This document shows positions 52,249 through 61,003 of a DNA stretch of 64,000 bases, one piece after another; the stretch's first letter is position 1; each line of letters begins with the position of its first letter. The notes below the pieces were generated by a model. It was not told the DNA's origin and did not search any database. It saw only the letters and a program-made list of their open reading frames with translations. A program made the translations under genes and the position numbers. Source of the stretch: M3007 sp046160625 (GTDB lineage Bacteria; Bacteroidota; Bacteroidia; Chitinophagales; Saprospiraceae); assembly GCA_046160625.1 (NCBI GenBank), contig JBJXGZ010000086.1:1-64000 (forward strand), given 5' to 3'.

Positions 52249-54108
52249 ATGAACTTCTCCCGTCTCTTCGAAATCCTTGAATATCAGCAAATTCGCTATC
52301 CTCAAAAGGTGGCGGCAGCGGGTCGTGTGGACGGTTCCTGGAAAACCTGGACTACCGCCGAACTCCTTGCTGAACGAGACCAGCTGAGCGCTGGCTTGCT
52401 TCACATTGGCCTGCACCCTGGCGATTGTGTAGGTATCCTTGCGCATTGCGGAAGCCCTGAATGGATCATCGCTGATTTGGCTATGTTGCAGGTCGGCATC
52501 ATCCCGGTACCCATTCACGCCACAGCGCGTCTGGACGAAATTGCACACATCGCACAAGACGCGAAACTCAGGGCCTGCTTTGTCAGCAATGGAGAAATGT
52601 TGGAAAGAATAGAAGCTGCCGGAGTGAAATTGGAGCTTGTTTTTTCTTTTGAATTTCGGGAGATGACTGTATCCCGGAACGCTGTTCCGGGCACTGATGT
52701 ATCCCGGAACTCCGTTCCGGGTCGCCCGGAACAGCGTTCCGGGGTACAATACTGGAACGATCTCGCCTGTTCACCCGACGAACATCTCGCCGGCAAGATC
52801 CAATACTACCGCGATGGCATTCATGAAGACGCACTAGCTACCCTGCTTTATACTTCCGGTACCACCGGCCGCCCCAAAGGCGTGATGCTAAGCCACCTTA
52901 ACATCGTCAGCAACGTCAAGTCTGTACTCGCTATCGTTCCTGTAGGCCCCGACAAAACAGCGGTTAGTTTTTTGCCCATGAGCCATATTTTGGAGCGAAT
53001 GGTATGCTTCACCTACCAGGCCGCTGGCACGCCCATTTGGTTTGCCGATAGCATGGATCGGTTACCTAAAACCTTGCAAGAAGTTCGCCCCCACTTTATC
53101 ACCGCCGTGCCCCGGGTGCTCGAACGTATGCACGAACGGCTCCTGGATGAGCGCAACAGAAGTGGGCGTTTGAAAAAGAAAATCCTCGATTGGGCCATTG
53201 CACTCGGCGAGCGATTCCCTTACGCAGGCGGTAAGGCCATGCCTTTTGATTACCGCCTGAAACGTTGGCTGGCCGACCTACTCGTTTTCAGGCATTGGCG
53301 CAGGCGAATGGGTGGTCGTATTCAGTATATCGCAGTGGGGGCAGCTGCTATGCAGCCAAGGCTTGGAAGGCTTTTTTCAGCAGCTCGAATTGATGTGCGC
53401 GAAGGATATGGGCTTACCGAAACAAGCCCTGTTATCGCGTTCAACCGCTTCGAGCCGGGCGGGGTGCATTTTGGAACAGTTGGCATTCCTGCACCGGGGG
53501 TAGAGGTACGCATCGCGGAAGAGCGAGACGAAGAGGGCAATGGCGAGGTGGAAGTGCGCGGCCCGAATGTAACGAGCGGTTACCTGCATATGCCGGAGGA
53601 ATCGGCAGAGCGTTACACGGCCGATGGTTGGTTTCGCACAGGAGATCTGGGAAGGTTCGAGTACAAGCGTTTTTTGAAAATAACCGGTCGGAAAAGCGAG
53701 GTTTTCAAAACGACCACGGGCAAATTTGTTGCCCCGGCTTTTGTGGAGCAACAATTGACAGGCTCGCCCTATATCAGCCAAGCCCTGGCACTTGGACTAA
53801 ACCGAGCGTTTGTGGGTGCACTATTAGTCCCTGATTTTCAACAATTGGAGGCCTGGTGCAAGGAAAACAAGGTCCACTGGACCTCCCCGCAGTTCATGGT
53901 CCTGAACCCAAAAGTGGAAAAGTTTTTCCGCCAGGAAATAGAAAAAATAAATGAAGGCCGGCTCGGAACGATTGAAAAAGTCAGGGCTTTTCATCTGCTT
54001 TTTGAGCCTTGGACGCCTGAGAACGGGCTACTTACACCGACCTTGAAAGTTCGCAGAGAAGTAGTGATGAAGCAGTATGCTGCTGAAATCGAACGGATGT
54101 TTGGATAA
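52249..54108 (+). CDS. Long-chain fatty acid-CoA ligase (AMP-binding)
   Basis: 619 residues, cytoplasmic; activates fatty acids with ATP and CoA. Motifs: P-loop LLYTSGTTGRPKGVML (about 200), GYGLTETSPVIAF (about 385), DGWFRTGDLG (about 460) and KITGRKSEVFKTTTGKFVAP; this resembles the FadD15/ACSBG-type long-chain subgroup. Residues about 141-166 (SRNAVPGTDVSRNSVPG) are an insertion encoded by three copies of a 19-bp palindrome and probably form a surface loop. Confidence 0.92.
   Translation: MNFSRLFEILEYQQIRYPQKVAAAGRVDGSWKTWTTAELLAERDQLSAGLLHIGLHPGDCVGILAHCGSPEWIIADLAMLQVGIIPVPIHATARLDEIAHIAQDAKLRACFVSNGEMLERIEAAGVKLELVFSFEFREMTVSRNAVPGTDVSRNSVPGRPEQRSGVQYWNDLACSPDEHLAGKIQYYRDGIHEDALATLLYTSGTTGRPKGVMLSHLNIVSNVKSVLAIVPVGPDKTAVSFLPMSHILERMVCFTYQAAGTPIWFADSMDRLPKTLQEVRPHFITAVPRVLERMHERLLDERNRSGRLKKKILDWAIALGERFPYAGGKAMPFDYRLKRWLADLLVFRHWRRRMGGRIQYIAVGAAAMQPRLGRLFSAARIDVREGYGLTETSPVIAFNRFEPGGVHFGTVGIPAPGVEVRIAEERDEEGNGEVEVRGPNVTSGYLHMPEESAERYTADGWFRTGDLGRFEYKRFLKITGRKSEVFKTTTGKFVAPAFVEQQLTGSPYISQALALGLNRAFVGALLVPDFQQLEAWCKENKVHWTSPQFMVLNPKVEKFFRQEIEKINEGRLGTIEKVRAFHLLFEPWTPENGLLTPTLKVRREVVMKQYAAEIERMFG
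52669..52747. repeat. Three CCCGGAAC palindromes inside the ligase gene
   Basis: CCCGGAAC-NNN-GTTCCGGG at 52673-52691, 52703-52721 and 52725-52743, each a 19-bp palindrome with an 8-bp stem, in frame in the acyl-CoA ligase. Confidence 0.95.
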
Positions 54109-54110
54109 GG

Positions 54111-54180
54111 AATAATTACGTAATGACTAATGACATAATGACCAATGACATAATGACCTATGACGTAATGACCAATGACG
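54111..54180. repeat. TAATGACCAATGAC direct repeats
   Basis: Five or six copies of a 13-16-bp unit of the AATGACC family also seen at 8.35-8.63 kb and in mutL. It fills the junction between the convergent ligase and regulator genes. Confidence 0.85.
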
Positions 54181-54185
54181 ACTTC

Positions 54186-54686
54186 TCACCGTACCATACT
54201 CAAAAACGCTCCTCCCAGCCAATGGGAATCCGCCTTAATGATTGTGTCGAGCGTCTGATCCGCCTTGTGTGAGAATTTGCGGATGTCGCGCACCACCGTA
54301 CAAAAGTGCTCAGAATGCGGGCAATTTTCCTCCACGGCGGCCAATTCGTCTAACACCCGAAGTACTGGTTCGAGTTCGCGTTTTTTTCGGTTGATAATGA
54401 TTTGGCGGATCACTTTCCAAAGGTCTTTTTCAGCAAAGTACAGCTCCTTGCGTTTGCCAGTCGGGGTCTGTTTGAATACCAGTTCCCATTCCAGAAGTGC
54501 GCGCAGATTCATGCTTACATTGCCTGTAGAGATATTGAGCGCTTCTTTTACCTGATCGGCATTGAGCGGCTCTGGTGAAATGAGCAGCAGTGCGTGTACC
54601 TGCGCCATAGCAGGGGTAATGCCCCATCCACTCGCCATCTTGCCCCAGGTCTCAATAAATTTTTGTTTGCCTTCTCGAATGTCCAT
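54186..54686 (-). CDS. GbsR/MarR-family transcriptional regulator
   Basis: 166 residues. N-terminal winged helix: ITPAMAQVHALLLISPEPLN and ADQVKEALNISTGNVSMNLR form the HTH, ELVFKQTPTGKRKELYFAE the wing, followed by a C-terminal dimerisation helix pair. Resembles GbsR-type regulators of osmoprotectant or membrane genes. Target genes are not evident from the context. Confidence 0.85.
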   Translation of the reverse strand: MDIREGKQKFIETWGKMASGWGITPAMAQVHALLLISPEPLNADQVKEALNISTGNVSMNLRALLEWELVFKQTPTGKRKELYFAEKDLWKVIRQIIINRKKRELEPVLRVLDELAAVEENCPHSEHFCTVVRDIRKFSHKADQTLDTIIKADSHWLGGAFLSMVR

Positions 54687-54823
54687 GCTGTTGAAAGTTT
54701 GGATTTGGAAAACACTAAAATGCTATTCAGACCAATATTGTTTTCAAAAATGATTGAAAATAACAACCCTTCAAACCCCTCAAAACTCATCAAACCCCTC
54801 AAACCCCTTCAATCCACATACCC

Positions 54824-54831
54824 TACCTTTG
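54824..54831 (+). promoter_or_regulatory. -7 box of truA
   Basis: TACCTTTG, 7 nt before the ATG; no clear -33 TTG in the CAAACCCC-word repeat upstream (54770-54815). Confidence 0.55.
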
Positions 54832-54838
54832 CCCTCCG

Positions 54839-55579
54839 ATGCGCTATTTTCTCACCCTTTCCTATCGCGGCACACATTACGCTGGCTGGCAGGTACAGCC
54901 CAATGCCCCTTCGGTGCAAGCCACTTTGGAGACGGCGTTGAACACCATTTTGTGCAGTAAAACAGACATTACAGGTTGTGGTCGCACAGATGCGGGTGTA
55001 CACGCCAGATATTATGTGGCACATTTTGACAGCGAAGTAATCCTTCCGCCTACGTTTTTAAATGGCTTAAACAGCCTCTTGCCAAGTGACGTGGCTGTGC
55101 ATGAAGTCAGGTCAGTATCGCCCGAAGCCCATGCCCGTTTCGATGCTTACGAGCGTAGTTACGAATATGTTGTTTCGTTGCGCAAAGACCCGTTTTCCAC
55201 TGAAACAGCCTGGCATTACCCGCTTTACACGCGCCTTGATTTTGACAAAATGCAGGAAGTGGCCGCCTTGCTGCCAAATTATTCGGCTTTTTACCCTTTT
55301 TGCAAAACCGACAGTGGTTTGGAACATTATGCATGTGAAATGAAAACCGCTTTTTGGGAACAACGCCCGGAGGAACATCAGTGGATTTTTCACATTACGG
55401 CCAACCGTTTTTTGCGGGGAATGGTGCGACTTATTGTGGGCGCTTGTGTGCAAGTTGGCAGAGGGCAGCTGCAGGTGGCCGATGTAAAAAAGGCTTTAGA
55501 CGAACAAAACCCTTTGAAAAAAAGCCTGAGTGCGCCGCCTCAGGGTTTGTTTTTGACAGATGTGAAATACCCATTCTAA
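54839..55579 (+). CDS. truA: tRNA pseudouridine synthase A
   Basis: Makes pseudouridine at positions 38-40 of the tRNA anticodon arm. 246 residues; the catalytic Asp51 is in CGRTDAGVHA, and the motifs RSYEYVV, FLRGMVRLIVG and the C-terminal PPQGLFL are all present. recR begins 9 nt after its stop codon. Confidence 0.96.
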   Translation: MRYFLTLSYRGTHYAGWQVQPNAPSVQATLETALNTILCSKTDITGCGRTDAGVHARYYVAHFDSEVILPPTFLNGLNSLLPSDVAVHEVRSVSPEAHARFDAYERSYEYVVSLRKDPFSTETAWHYPLYTRLDFDKMQEVAALLPNYSAFYPFCKTDSGLEHYACEMKTAFWEQRPEEHQWIFHITANRFLRGMVRLIVGACVQVGRGQLQVADVKKALDEQNPLKKSLSAPPQGLFLTDVKYPF

Positions 55580-55584
55580 CTTTG
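55553..55584 (+). promoter_or_regulatory. recR promoter inside the end of truA
   Basis: TTG at 55553-55555, 21-nt spacer, TAACTTTG at 55577-55584. The -7 box contains the truA stop codon, and only 4 nt separate it from the recR ATG. Confidence 0.65.
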
Positions 55585-55588
55585 CCCC

Positions 55589-56197
55589 ATGACCTTCTCT
55601 TCCAAACTCATAGAAAAAGCCGTCGAGGCATTTGCATCTTTGCCCGGTATCGGGCGAAAAACGGCTTTGCGACTGGTGTTGCACATGCTTAAGCAAGACA
55701 AAGCGGCCACAGACCAATTTGCCGCAGCCCTCACAGCCATGCGCGAAGGTATTCGGGAATGCCGCCAATGCCACAACCTTTCCGACGACGAATTGTGCCA
55801 AATCTGCACCGACCCGCGCCGCGACCGCACACTGGTATGTGTAGTAGAAAACATCCGCGACCTGATGGCGATCGAAGACACAAGTCAGTTTAGAGGTCTG
55901 TATCACGTGTTGGGGGGTATCATATCACCCATTGAGGGCATTGGCCCATCTGAGCTAAACATTGAATCATTGGAGGCCCGGGCAAAACAAGGCGAAATAC
56001 GGGAGGCCATTATGGCCATCAGCCCTACCATTGAGGGCGAAACCACCATTTTTTACATTGCTAAAAAACTCCAGCCCTTGGGGGTTCAGGTAAGTGCCAT
56101 AGCGCGCGGAGTCTCGTTTGGCGGAGATTTGGAATATGCCGATGAACTCACTCTGGGGCGCAGTATTGTGACGCGAACGCCTTATGCTGGACGTTAG
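55589..56197 (+). CDS. recR: Recombination protein RecR
   Basis: 202 residues, partner of RecO/RecF in gap repair. N-terminal helix-hairpin-helix LPGIGRKTALRL, zinc finger with Cys58, Cys61, Cys70 and Cys73 (ECRQCHNLSDDELCQIC), then the TOPRIM domain (VCVVENIRDLMAIEDT, GGIISPIEGIGP). Complete. Confidence 0.96.
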   Translation: MTFSSKLIEKAVEAFASLPGIGRKTALRLVLHMLKQDKAATDQFAAALTAMREGIRECRQCHNLSDDELCQICTDPRRDRTLVCVVENIRDLMAIEDTSQFRGLYHVLGGIISPIEGIGPSELNIESLEARAKQGEIREAIMAISPTIEGETTIFYIAKKLQPLGVQVSAIARGVSFGGDLEYADELTLGRSIVTRTPYAGR

Positions 56198-56235
56198 ACA
56201 TTGGACTGGTGGAGGTTAGACATTGGACGTTGGAC
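56187..56235. repeat. GGACGTTAGACATTGG direct repeats
   Basis: Three near copies of the words GACATTGGAC/GGACGTTGGAC start at the end of recR; the thioesterase upstream region (42.57 kb) has the related AACGTCCAGCATCCAACG. Confidence 0.75.
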
Positions 56236-56260
56236 TGCTTCATTTTCCGCTTTCAAATTG

Positions 56261-56268
56261 TACTTTTG
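56261..56268 (+). promoter_or_regulatory. -7 box of the lpxC operon
   Basis: TACTTTTG (fits TAnnTTTG), giving a leader of about 40 nt before lpxC. No TTG at ideal spacing. Confidence 0.5.
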
Positions 56269-56310
56269 CGCGCCGAATTTTCCTAAAACCGATAGTTCAA
56301 CGTCTTTAAT

Positions 56311-57720
56311 ATGAAGCAATCCACCATTCAAAACCCTGTCTCGATTAGCGGTGTGGGCCTGCACACGGGCCGGAACGTCACGCTGACTTTTAAACCTGCC
56401 GATGCCAATCATGGTTTCCGTTTTCAGCGTGTGGATCTACCAGAACAACCAATCATTCCAGCGGATGTGAAACTCGTTTTCTCCACCAACCGAGGCACAA
56501 CGCTCAAAAGCGGCGAGGCACAGGTTTCCACGGTCGAACACGTACTCTCCGCGCTTATGGGTTTGGGTTACGACAATGTCTTGCTTGAAATTGACGGCCC
56601 AGAGATGCCGATCATGAACGGCACGTCGATGCCCTTCGTGGAAGCATTGCAAAAAGCAGGGCGTCTGGAAATGGCCGCCGATCGCGATTATTTTGAAATT
56701 ACAGAGCCGATTTCCTACAAGGATGAAGTGACAGGAACAGAATTACTGGCACTGCCTGCCGACCATTTTGAGGTGACGGCGATGATTGACTTTAATTCCA
56801 AAGTGTTGGGGCCACAGTTTGCAGCCTTGCATGATTTGGCAGATTATACATCTGAAATAGCGCCCTGCCGCACTTTTGTTTTTTTACACGAATTGGAGAA
56901 ACTGCTCGACCTCGGTTTGGTAAAAGGAGGTGATTTAGACAACGCAATCGTCATCGCCGATCGAAGGATGGATCAGGATGAGTTGGATAATTTAGCCAGA
57001 AAAATGGGCAAACCCAGCATCAAAGTGGAAACGGAAGGGGTGTTGAACACGGTGAAACTCCACTTTCCAAACGAGCCTGCCCGGCACAAACTGTTGGATG
57101 TAATCGGTGATTTGGCATTGATAGGCAAGCACATACGCGGAAAAATTGTAGCCACCAAACCTGGGCACACAGCCAATATCGAATTTGCTAAAATCCTTAA
57201 AAAACATCTCGTTGAAAAGCGAAGGCTCATAGGCATCCCCAAATACGATCCTGAGAAAGAACCCATACTGGATGTGAACTCCATCATGCAAATCTTGCCC
57301 CACCGCTACCCTTTCCTTATGTTGGACAAGATCATTGAACTAAGTGATACGCACATAGTGGGAATAAAAAACGTGTCTATCAACGAGGCTTTGTTTCAGG
57401 GACATTTTCCTGGCAACCCTGTGTTCCCAGGTGTTTTGCAGATCGAGGCGCTCGCTCAAACTGGTGGCATTCTCGCGCTGCACAGCGTACAGGACAAAGG
57501 CAATTGGGATACCTATTTCCTCAAGATCGACAATACCAAGTTTAAGGCGAAAGTGATGCCTGGCGACACGTTGATACTCAAAATGGAACTCCTCGAACCC
57601 ATACGGCGTGGTATCGTGCACATGCAAGGCACGGCATACGTTGGAAGTAAAATCGTTTCGGAAGGGGAACTCACCGCGCAAATTGTGCGCCGAACTAAAG
57701 AAACTCCTCCAGAAGCGTGA
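56311..57720 (+). CDS. lpxC: Bifunctional LpxC-FabZ
   Basis: 469 residues. The N-terminal 300 are LpxC, the zinc deacetylase that commits UDP-3-O-acyl-GlcNAc to lipid A (SISGVGLHTG, VEHVLSALMGLGYDN, HKLLDVIGDLAL). The C-terminal 150 are FabZ, the 3-hydroxyacyl-ACP dehydratase (LPHRYPFLMLDKI, GHFPGNPVFPGVLQIEALAQ with the catalytic His and Glu). This fusion is a known feature of Bacteroidota. It balances lipid A and fatty acid synthesis, with lpxA next in the operon. Confidence 0.95.
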   Translation: MKQSTIQNPVSISGVGLHTGRNVTLTFKPADANHGFRFQRVDLPEQPIIPADVKLVFSTNRGTTLKSGEAQVSTVEHVLSALMGLGYDNVLLEIDGPEMPIMNGTSMPFVEALQKAGRLEMAADRDYFEITEPISYKDEVTGTELLALPADHFEVTAMIDFNSKVLGPQFAALHDLADYTSEIAPCRTFVFLHELEKLLDLGLVKGGDLDNAIVIADRRMDQDELDNLARKMGKPSIKVETEGVLNTVKLHFPNEPARHKLLDVIGDLALIGKHIRGKIVATKPGHTANIEFAKILKKHLVEKRRLIGIPKYDPEKEPILDVNSIMQILPHRYPFLMLDKIIELSDTHIVGIKNVSINEALFQGHFPGNPVFPGVLQIEALAQTGGILALHSVQDKGNWDTYFLKIDNTKFKAKVMPGDTLILKMELLEPIRRGIVHMQGTAYVGSKIVSEGELTAQIVRRTKETPPEA

Positions 57721-57739
57721 ACAAACCCATTCTAATAAA

Positions 57740-58528
57740 ATGAATTATACCGAAGGCTTCCGCGACGTGCATCCAAATGCCCGAATCGGCAACAACGTAC
57801 ACATCGGCAACTTCACTACGATAGAAGAGGACGTCTCCATTGGCGACAATTGCTGGATTGCCCCAAATGTAACTATAATGAATGGCGCTCGCCTCGGCGA
57901 GGAATGTCGGGTATTCCCCGGTACAGTGCTCAGTGCACCCCCGCAAACCAGAGATCCCTTGGAAGAAAAGGCCACACTCGAAATTGGAAGCGGCACAATC
58001 ATCCGCGAGTGCTGTACGCTAAACCGTGGCAACCTCAAATTTGGAGGCAAAACAACCGTTGGCGAAAAATGCCTCATTATGGCCTACGTCCATGTGGCAC
58101 ACGATTGCCATATCGGCCACGATACCTTGCTCGCCAACAACGTGACACTCGCAGGGCACATACACATTGGCGAATGGGCAACTTTGGGGGGCATGGTGGC
58201 TGTGCATCAATTTGTACGCATAGGTGCTCAAGTGATGATTGGGGGCGGTTCGCTGGTACGCAAAGACGTGCCGCCTTTTATTACCGCCGCCCGCGAACCG
58301 CTTTCTTATGTAGGCATCAATGGTATTGGCTTGCGTCGACGTGGTTTTACCCAAACAGATATTCACCACATCGAAGACATTTTTCGAATCCTCTACGTGC
58401 GCGGGAACAGCGTGAAACAAGCGTTGAAAATCATCGAAGCCGAAATTCCTGACAGTGAGCACAAAACCCATATTCTCGATTTTGCGCGAATCTCGAAACG
58501 GGGTATCATCAAAGGTTACAGGGCGTGA
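57740..58528 (+). CDS. lpxA: UDP-N-acetylglucosamine acyltransferase
   Basis: 262 residues; adds a 3-hydroxyacyl chain to UDP-GlcNAc, the first lipid A step. Left-handed beta-helix of hexapeptide repeats (IGNNVHIGNFTTIEEDVSIG) with the catalytic His in MAYVHVAHDC and the C-terminal helical part with GINGIGLRRRGF. An apparent longer frame from 57608 overlaps lpxC-fabZ; the ATG 19 nt after the fabZ stop was chosen. Confidence 0.95.
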   Translation: MNYTEGFRDVHPNARIGNNVHIGNFTTIEEDVSIGDNCWIAPNVTIMNGARLGEECRVFPGTVLSAPPQTRDPLEEKATLEIGSGTIIRECCTLNRGNLKFGGKTTVGEKCLIMAYVHVAHDCHIGHDTLLANNVTLAGHIHIGEWATLGGMVAVHQFVRIGAQVMIGGGSLVRKDVPPFITAAREPLSYVGINGIGLRRRGFTQTDIHHIEDIFRILYVRGNSVKQALKIIEAEIPDSEHKTHILDFARISKRGIIKGYRA

Positions 58529-59142
58529 CCATTCAACTTCAAAACATTGGCAAGCGATACCGCCTCGAATGGATTTTCCGGGGACTGAACGCTACCCTGC
58601 AATCGGGTGACCGCTGGGCCATTTTAGGGCCAAATGGCTCTGGTAAATCCACCTTGCTCAAGGTGCTTTCCGGTCATTTGACGCCCTCCAAGGGCGATGT
58701 TTTTTTTGATAATCAAGGCGTTAGGATCACAGAAGAAGCGATTTACAAAAACATCAGTTACGCTGCCCCCTACATTGAGCTCATCGAAGAATTCACGCTC
58801 GAAGAAGCCCTCCGTTTCCACGCAAAATTGAAGCCGTTTTTACCCGGCTTCACACCCGCCAGTTTATATGAACTGTTGGCCTTGCCCCGCAGCCGCAAAA
58901 AAGAAATCCGCTTTTTTTCCTCTGGCATGAAACAACGGCTAAAACTTGCCCTTGCTGTCTGTTCTAATACACCCATCCTGCTCCTCGACGAGCCAGCCAC
59001 CAACCTTGATGTGCAAGGGGTGGAGTGGTACAAAAAACTCATTTCAGAATATGCTGCCGAGCGGCTGGTGGTGATTGCTTCCAATGATCCACATGATGCG
59101 GAATTTTGTGGGAGGCATTTGAATATTTTGGAGTATAAATGA
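58525..59142 (+). CDS. ABC transporter ATP-binding protein
   Basis: 205 residues, GTG start overlapping the lpxA stop by 4 nt (GTGA), so it is translationally coupled. Walker A GPNGSGKST, signature FFSSGMKQRLKLA, Walker B ILLLDEPATNLD, H-loop-like VIASNDPHD (His replaced by an Asn-Asp context). No permease gene is adjacent. The operon position suggests export of an envelope component (inference). Confidence 0.9.
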   Translation: MTIQLQNIGKRYRLEWIFRGLNATLQSGDRWAILGPNGSGKSTLLKVLSGHLTPSKGDVFFDNQGVRITEEAIYKNISYAAPYIELIEEFTLEEALRFHAKLKPFLPGFTPASLYELLALPRSRKKEIRFFSSGMKQRLKLALAVCSNTPILLLDEPATNLDVQGVEWYKKLISEYAAERLVVIASNDPHDAEFCGRHLNILEYK

Positions 59143-59155
59143 TAAGGAGGGAAAT

Positions 59156-59228
59156 GCAACAAGTCTATTTTTATCGGCCGCTTGATAGAACCCAATAAGG
59201 GTTAAAAGCCCTAGCGCTGCTCGTTGTA
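59156..59228. repeat. attC-like junction D
   Basis: On the minus strand CAACGAG...CTTGTTG arms enclose GGGCTTTTAACCCTTATTGGG. It lies just downstream of the small uracil-DNA glycosylase gene, where a cassette attC would be. Weak sequence support taken alone. Confidence 0.35.
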
Positions 59229-59238
59229 GTTTTTCATG

Positions 59239-59814
59239 TTACCAATTTAAAATATTCTGAACTCGTTTTTTCAGTTCAGGTAATACACCGTGTTCAAACC
59301 ATTCATTTTTTGCTTGCCAAATATTATTTCTTGGCGAAGGATGGGGTAACGGAAAGTATTCAGGCAAATAGTTCTTGAAATTGTAAACCGTTTCTGTCAG
59401 GGTGCTTTTTGCTTTGTCGCCCAAATAATAGTTTTGAGCATATTGCCCTATTAGTAAAATGAGTCTTGAATTCGACATGATTGTCAATAATTTTTCATGC
59501 CATAACGGTGCACATTCTGGTCGCGGTGGCAAGTCCCCTGTTTTACCAGTTCCTGGATAACAAAATCCCATTGGCATTAGAGCAATTATGTTGGCATTAT
59601 AAAACGTTGTTTTGTCTATGCCTAACCAGTTTCGCAAGTTGTCTCCACTTTTGTCGTTCCAGGGAATACCAGTATTGTGAACTATTCGTCCAGGTGCTTG
59701 TCCAATGATAATAAGCTTACTATTAGGGCTTGCTGCAATAATTGGATTGACGCCATCTTTAAGATGTTTTTCGCATTCTTTACAGCTTCTTATTTGTCGC
59801 AAAAGTTTGTCCAT
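59239..59814 (-). CDS. Uracil-DNA glycosylase family 4-like, [4Fe-4S]
   Basis: 191 residues. Removes uracil from DNA. Motif A GQAPG (38-42), motif B HPSPRN (158-163), and four Cys at 11, 14, 85 and 101 with the spacing of the iron-sulfur ligands of family 4 enzymes (CxxC, then Cys-x15-Cys). The GE of the common GEAPG is GQ here. Part of a run of three small minus-strand genes with cassette-like junctions. Confidence 0.85.
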   Translation of the reverse strand: MDKLLRQIRSCKECEKHLKDGVNPIIAASPNSKLIIIGQAPGRIVHNTGIPWNDKSGDNLRNWLGIDKTTFYNANIIALMPMGFCYPGTGKTGDLPPRPECAPLWHEKLLTIMSNSRLILLIGQYAQNYYLGDKAKSTLTETVYNFKNYLPEYFPLPHPSPRNNIWQAKNEWFEHGVLPELKKRVQNILNW

Positions 59815-59832
59815 TGTTGTATCGTAGGAACG

Positions 59833-59863
59833 GTTATGTGGTTAGGCGTTCGGACGGGTTTAG
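59833..59863. repeat. attC-like junction C
   Basis: Contains GTTAGGC (minus strand GCCTAAC), a match to the attC R-box consensus, in the 49-bp gap between two small genes. Only half a site is visible. Confidence 0.35.
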
Positions 59864-60184
59864 TCATGGCACCTCTTCAATGCTATAAAATACAGGAAGC
59901 CCTTTTGATAAGACCAGGTCTCGCTCTCTGTTTGCTCCTGGGCTTTCTGCAAGTAGTAGAAGTGCCTCACACTTGTCTATAATTGTTAAGGATATATTCA
60001 TAATTGCTTCGTACCTGTCTACCATAATAGCCCTTTCAACAACTGGCAAAGCCGCATTGACACCAATTAATGGAATGTGTCCCTGCTCTAAAAGTCTTGC
60101 AGCAGCAATATTCATAGCGTCAAGGTTGCGCTGTCTTTGATCTGGGGTCTCTGCCGAGTATGGTCCTGCAATTCCAATTATCAT
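59864..60184 (-). CDS. DUF4406 / nucleoside deoxyribosyltransferase-like protein
   Basis: 106 residues. The opening IGIAGPYSA and the C-terminal SPGANRERDLVLSKGLPV resemble DUF4406, a small Rossmann-like family related to nucleoside 2-deoxyribosyltransferases; the Glu in NRERD is the likely key acid. Phage and mobile elements often carry this family. It lies between two cassette-like junctions. Confidence 0.75.
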   Translation of the reverse strand: MIIGIAGPYSAETPDQRQRNLDAMNIAAARLLEQGHIPLIGVNAALPVVERAIMVDRYEAIMNISLTIIDKCEALLLLAESPGANRERDLVLSKGLPVFYSIEEVP

Positions 60185-60229
60185 TTGTCAACTATTTTTA
60201 CTGTTTGGAAACGTTCGTGATCTATTCAC

Positions 60230-60279
60230 ATAACGTTTTACAGATTTGCGATGGGGCGGGATTTTAACACCCGTGTTAT
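60230..60279. repeat. attC-like junction A
   Basis: Outer ATAAC/GTTAT arms overlap the stop codon of the DUF4386 gene. Its segment CCCGCCCCATCGCAAATCTG...GTTAT aligns with the junction at 61004-61037 (CCCAGCCTTGGCAAGTCT...GTTAT) on the minus strand. Confidence 0.45.
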
Positions 60280-60968
60280 TGTTTCTCATTAGTGTTTGCA
60301 GGCCGGATACCATAAATTAATAAATAACCAATCATCCAGAATTCTCCAACTGTCGCAGGCATAACAATTACATCTACATAAGAACTTTCAACTCCTATAC
60401 TGTTAATAAAAGTCTGTAGGAGGTAACCCAATCCACCAATAATTAGTATTCGCCCGAGCCAAATGGGCATTCTTTCAGAGCTGATTACAATATAACCCAT
60501 AGGGATAAGCCAAAGCCCAAAAAACAGACCGCCAATTGCCCAAGCATTTTTGATCATTCCCATCAAAAGTTGTGTCATAATAATTTTCTCTTGAAAAGTC
60601 GGGGAAGATGCGTTCGCAATCTCAATGGCAGAACTCATAGATATTGCACTAAGCATAATTACAACAGAATTAACTGTTCCCCAAATTCCAAGTATAGCAG
60701 CAGCCCAATTATTTATGTCACGAAACAGTTTATAAAACCATACCGCAGCAAGTGCTTGCGAAACAACAATAAGCAACTCAAATAGAAGTCTTATTCTTGC
60801 CGTGGACCCAAGATTGATCAAATTGTTTAAGGTTTTCTCTGGGTCTCCAGTCACAAAAATCTGAGGATGGAAAATCAAATAGCCCAAAAGTCCAGAAATA
60901 GCCAAGATAAAATACCATATTCCGGTAAGTCTTGCAGTTTTAATTAATTTTTTTTGTTCCATTGTCAT
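60276..60968 (-). CDS. DUF4386 membrane protein
   Basis: 230 residues with six or seven membrane helices (first: TGIWYFILAISGLLGYLIF). Matches the DUF4386 family of unknown function; typical features are the LNNLINLGSTARIRLLFELL loop and the SIEIANA-like helix end. Between two repeats that resemble each other, in the same orientation. Start at MTMEQKKLIKTARL. Confidence 0.8.
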   Translation of the reverse strand: MTMEQKKLIKTARLTGIWYFILAISGLLGYLIFHPQIFVTGDPEKTLNNLINLGSTARIRLLFELLIVVSQALAAVWFYKLFRDINNWAAAILGIWGTVNSVVIMLSAISMSSAIEIANASSPTFQEKIIMTQLLMGMIKNAWAIGGLFFGLWLIPMGYIVISSERMPIWLGRILIIGGLGYLLQTFINSIGVESSYVDVIVMPATVGEFWMIGYLLIYGIRPANTNEKQ

Positions 60969-61003
60969 ATTCCTTTTTGTTTGCTGTTTTAATTGCACTG
61001 GCT

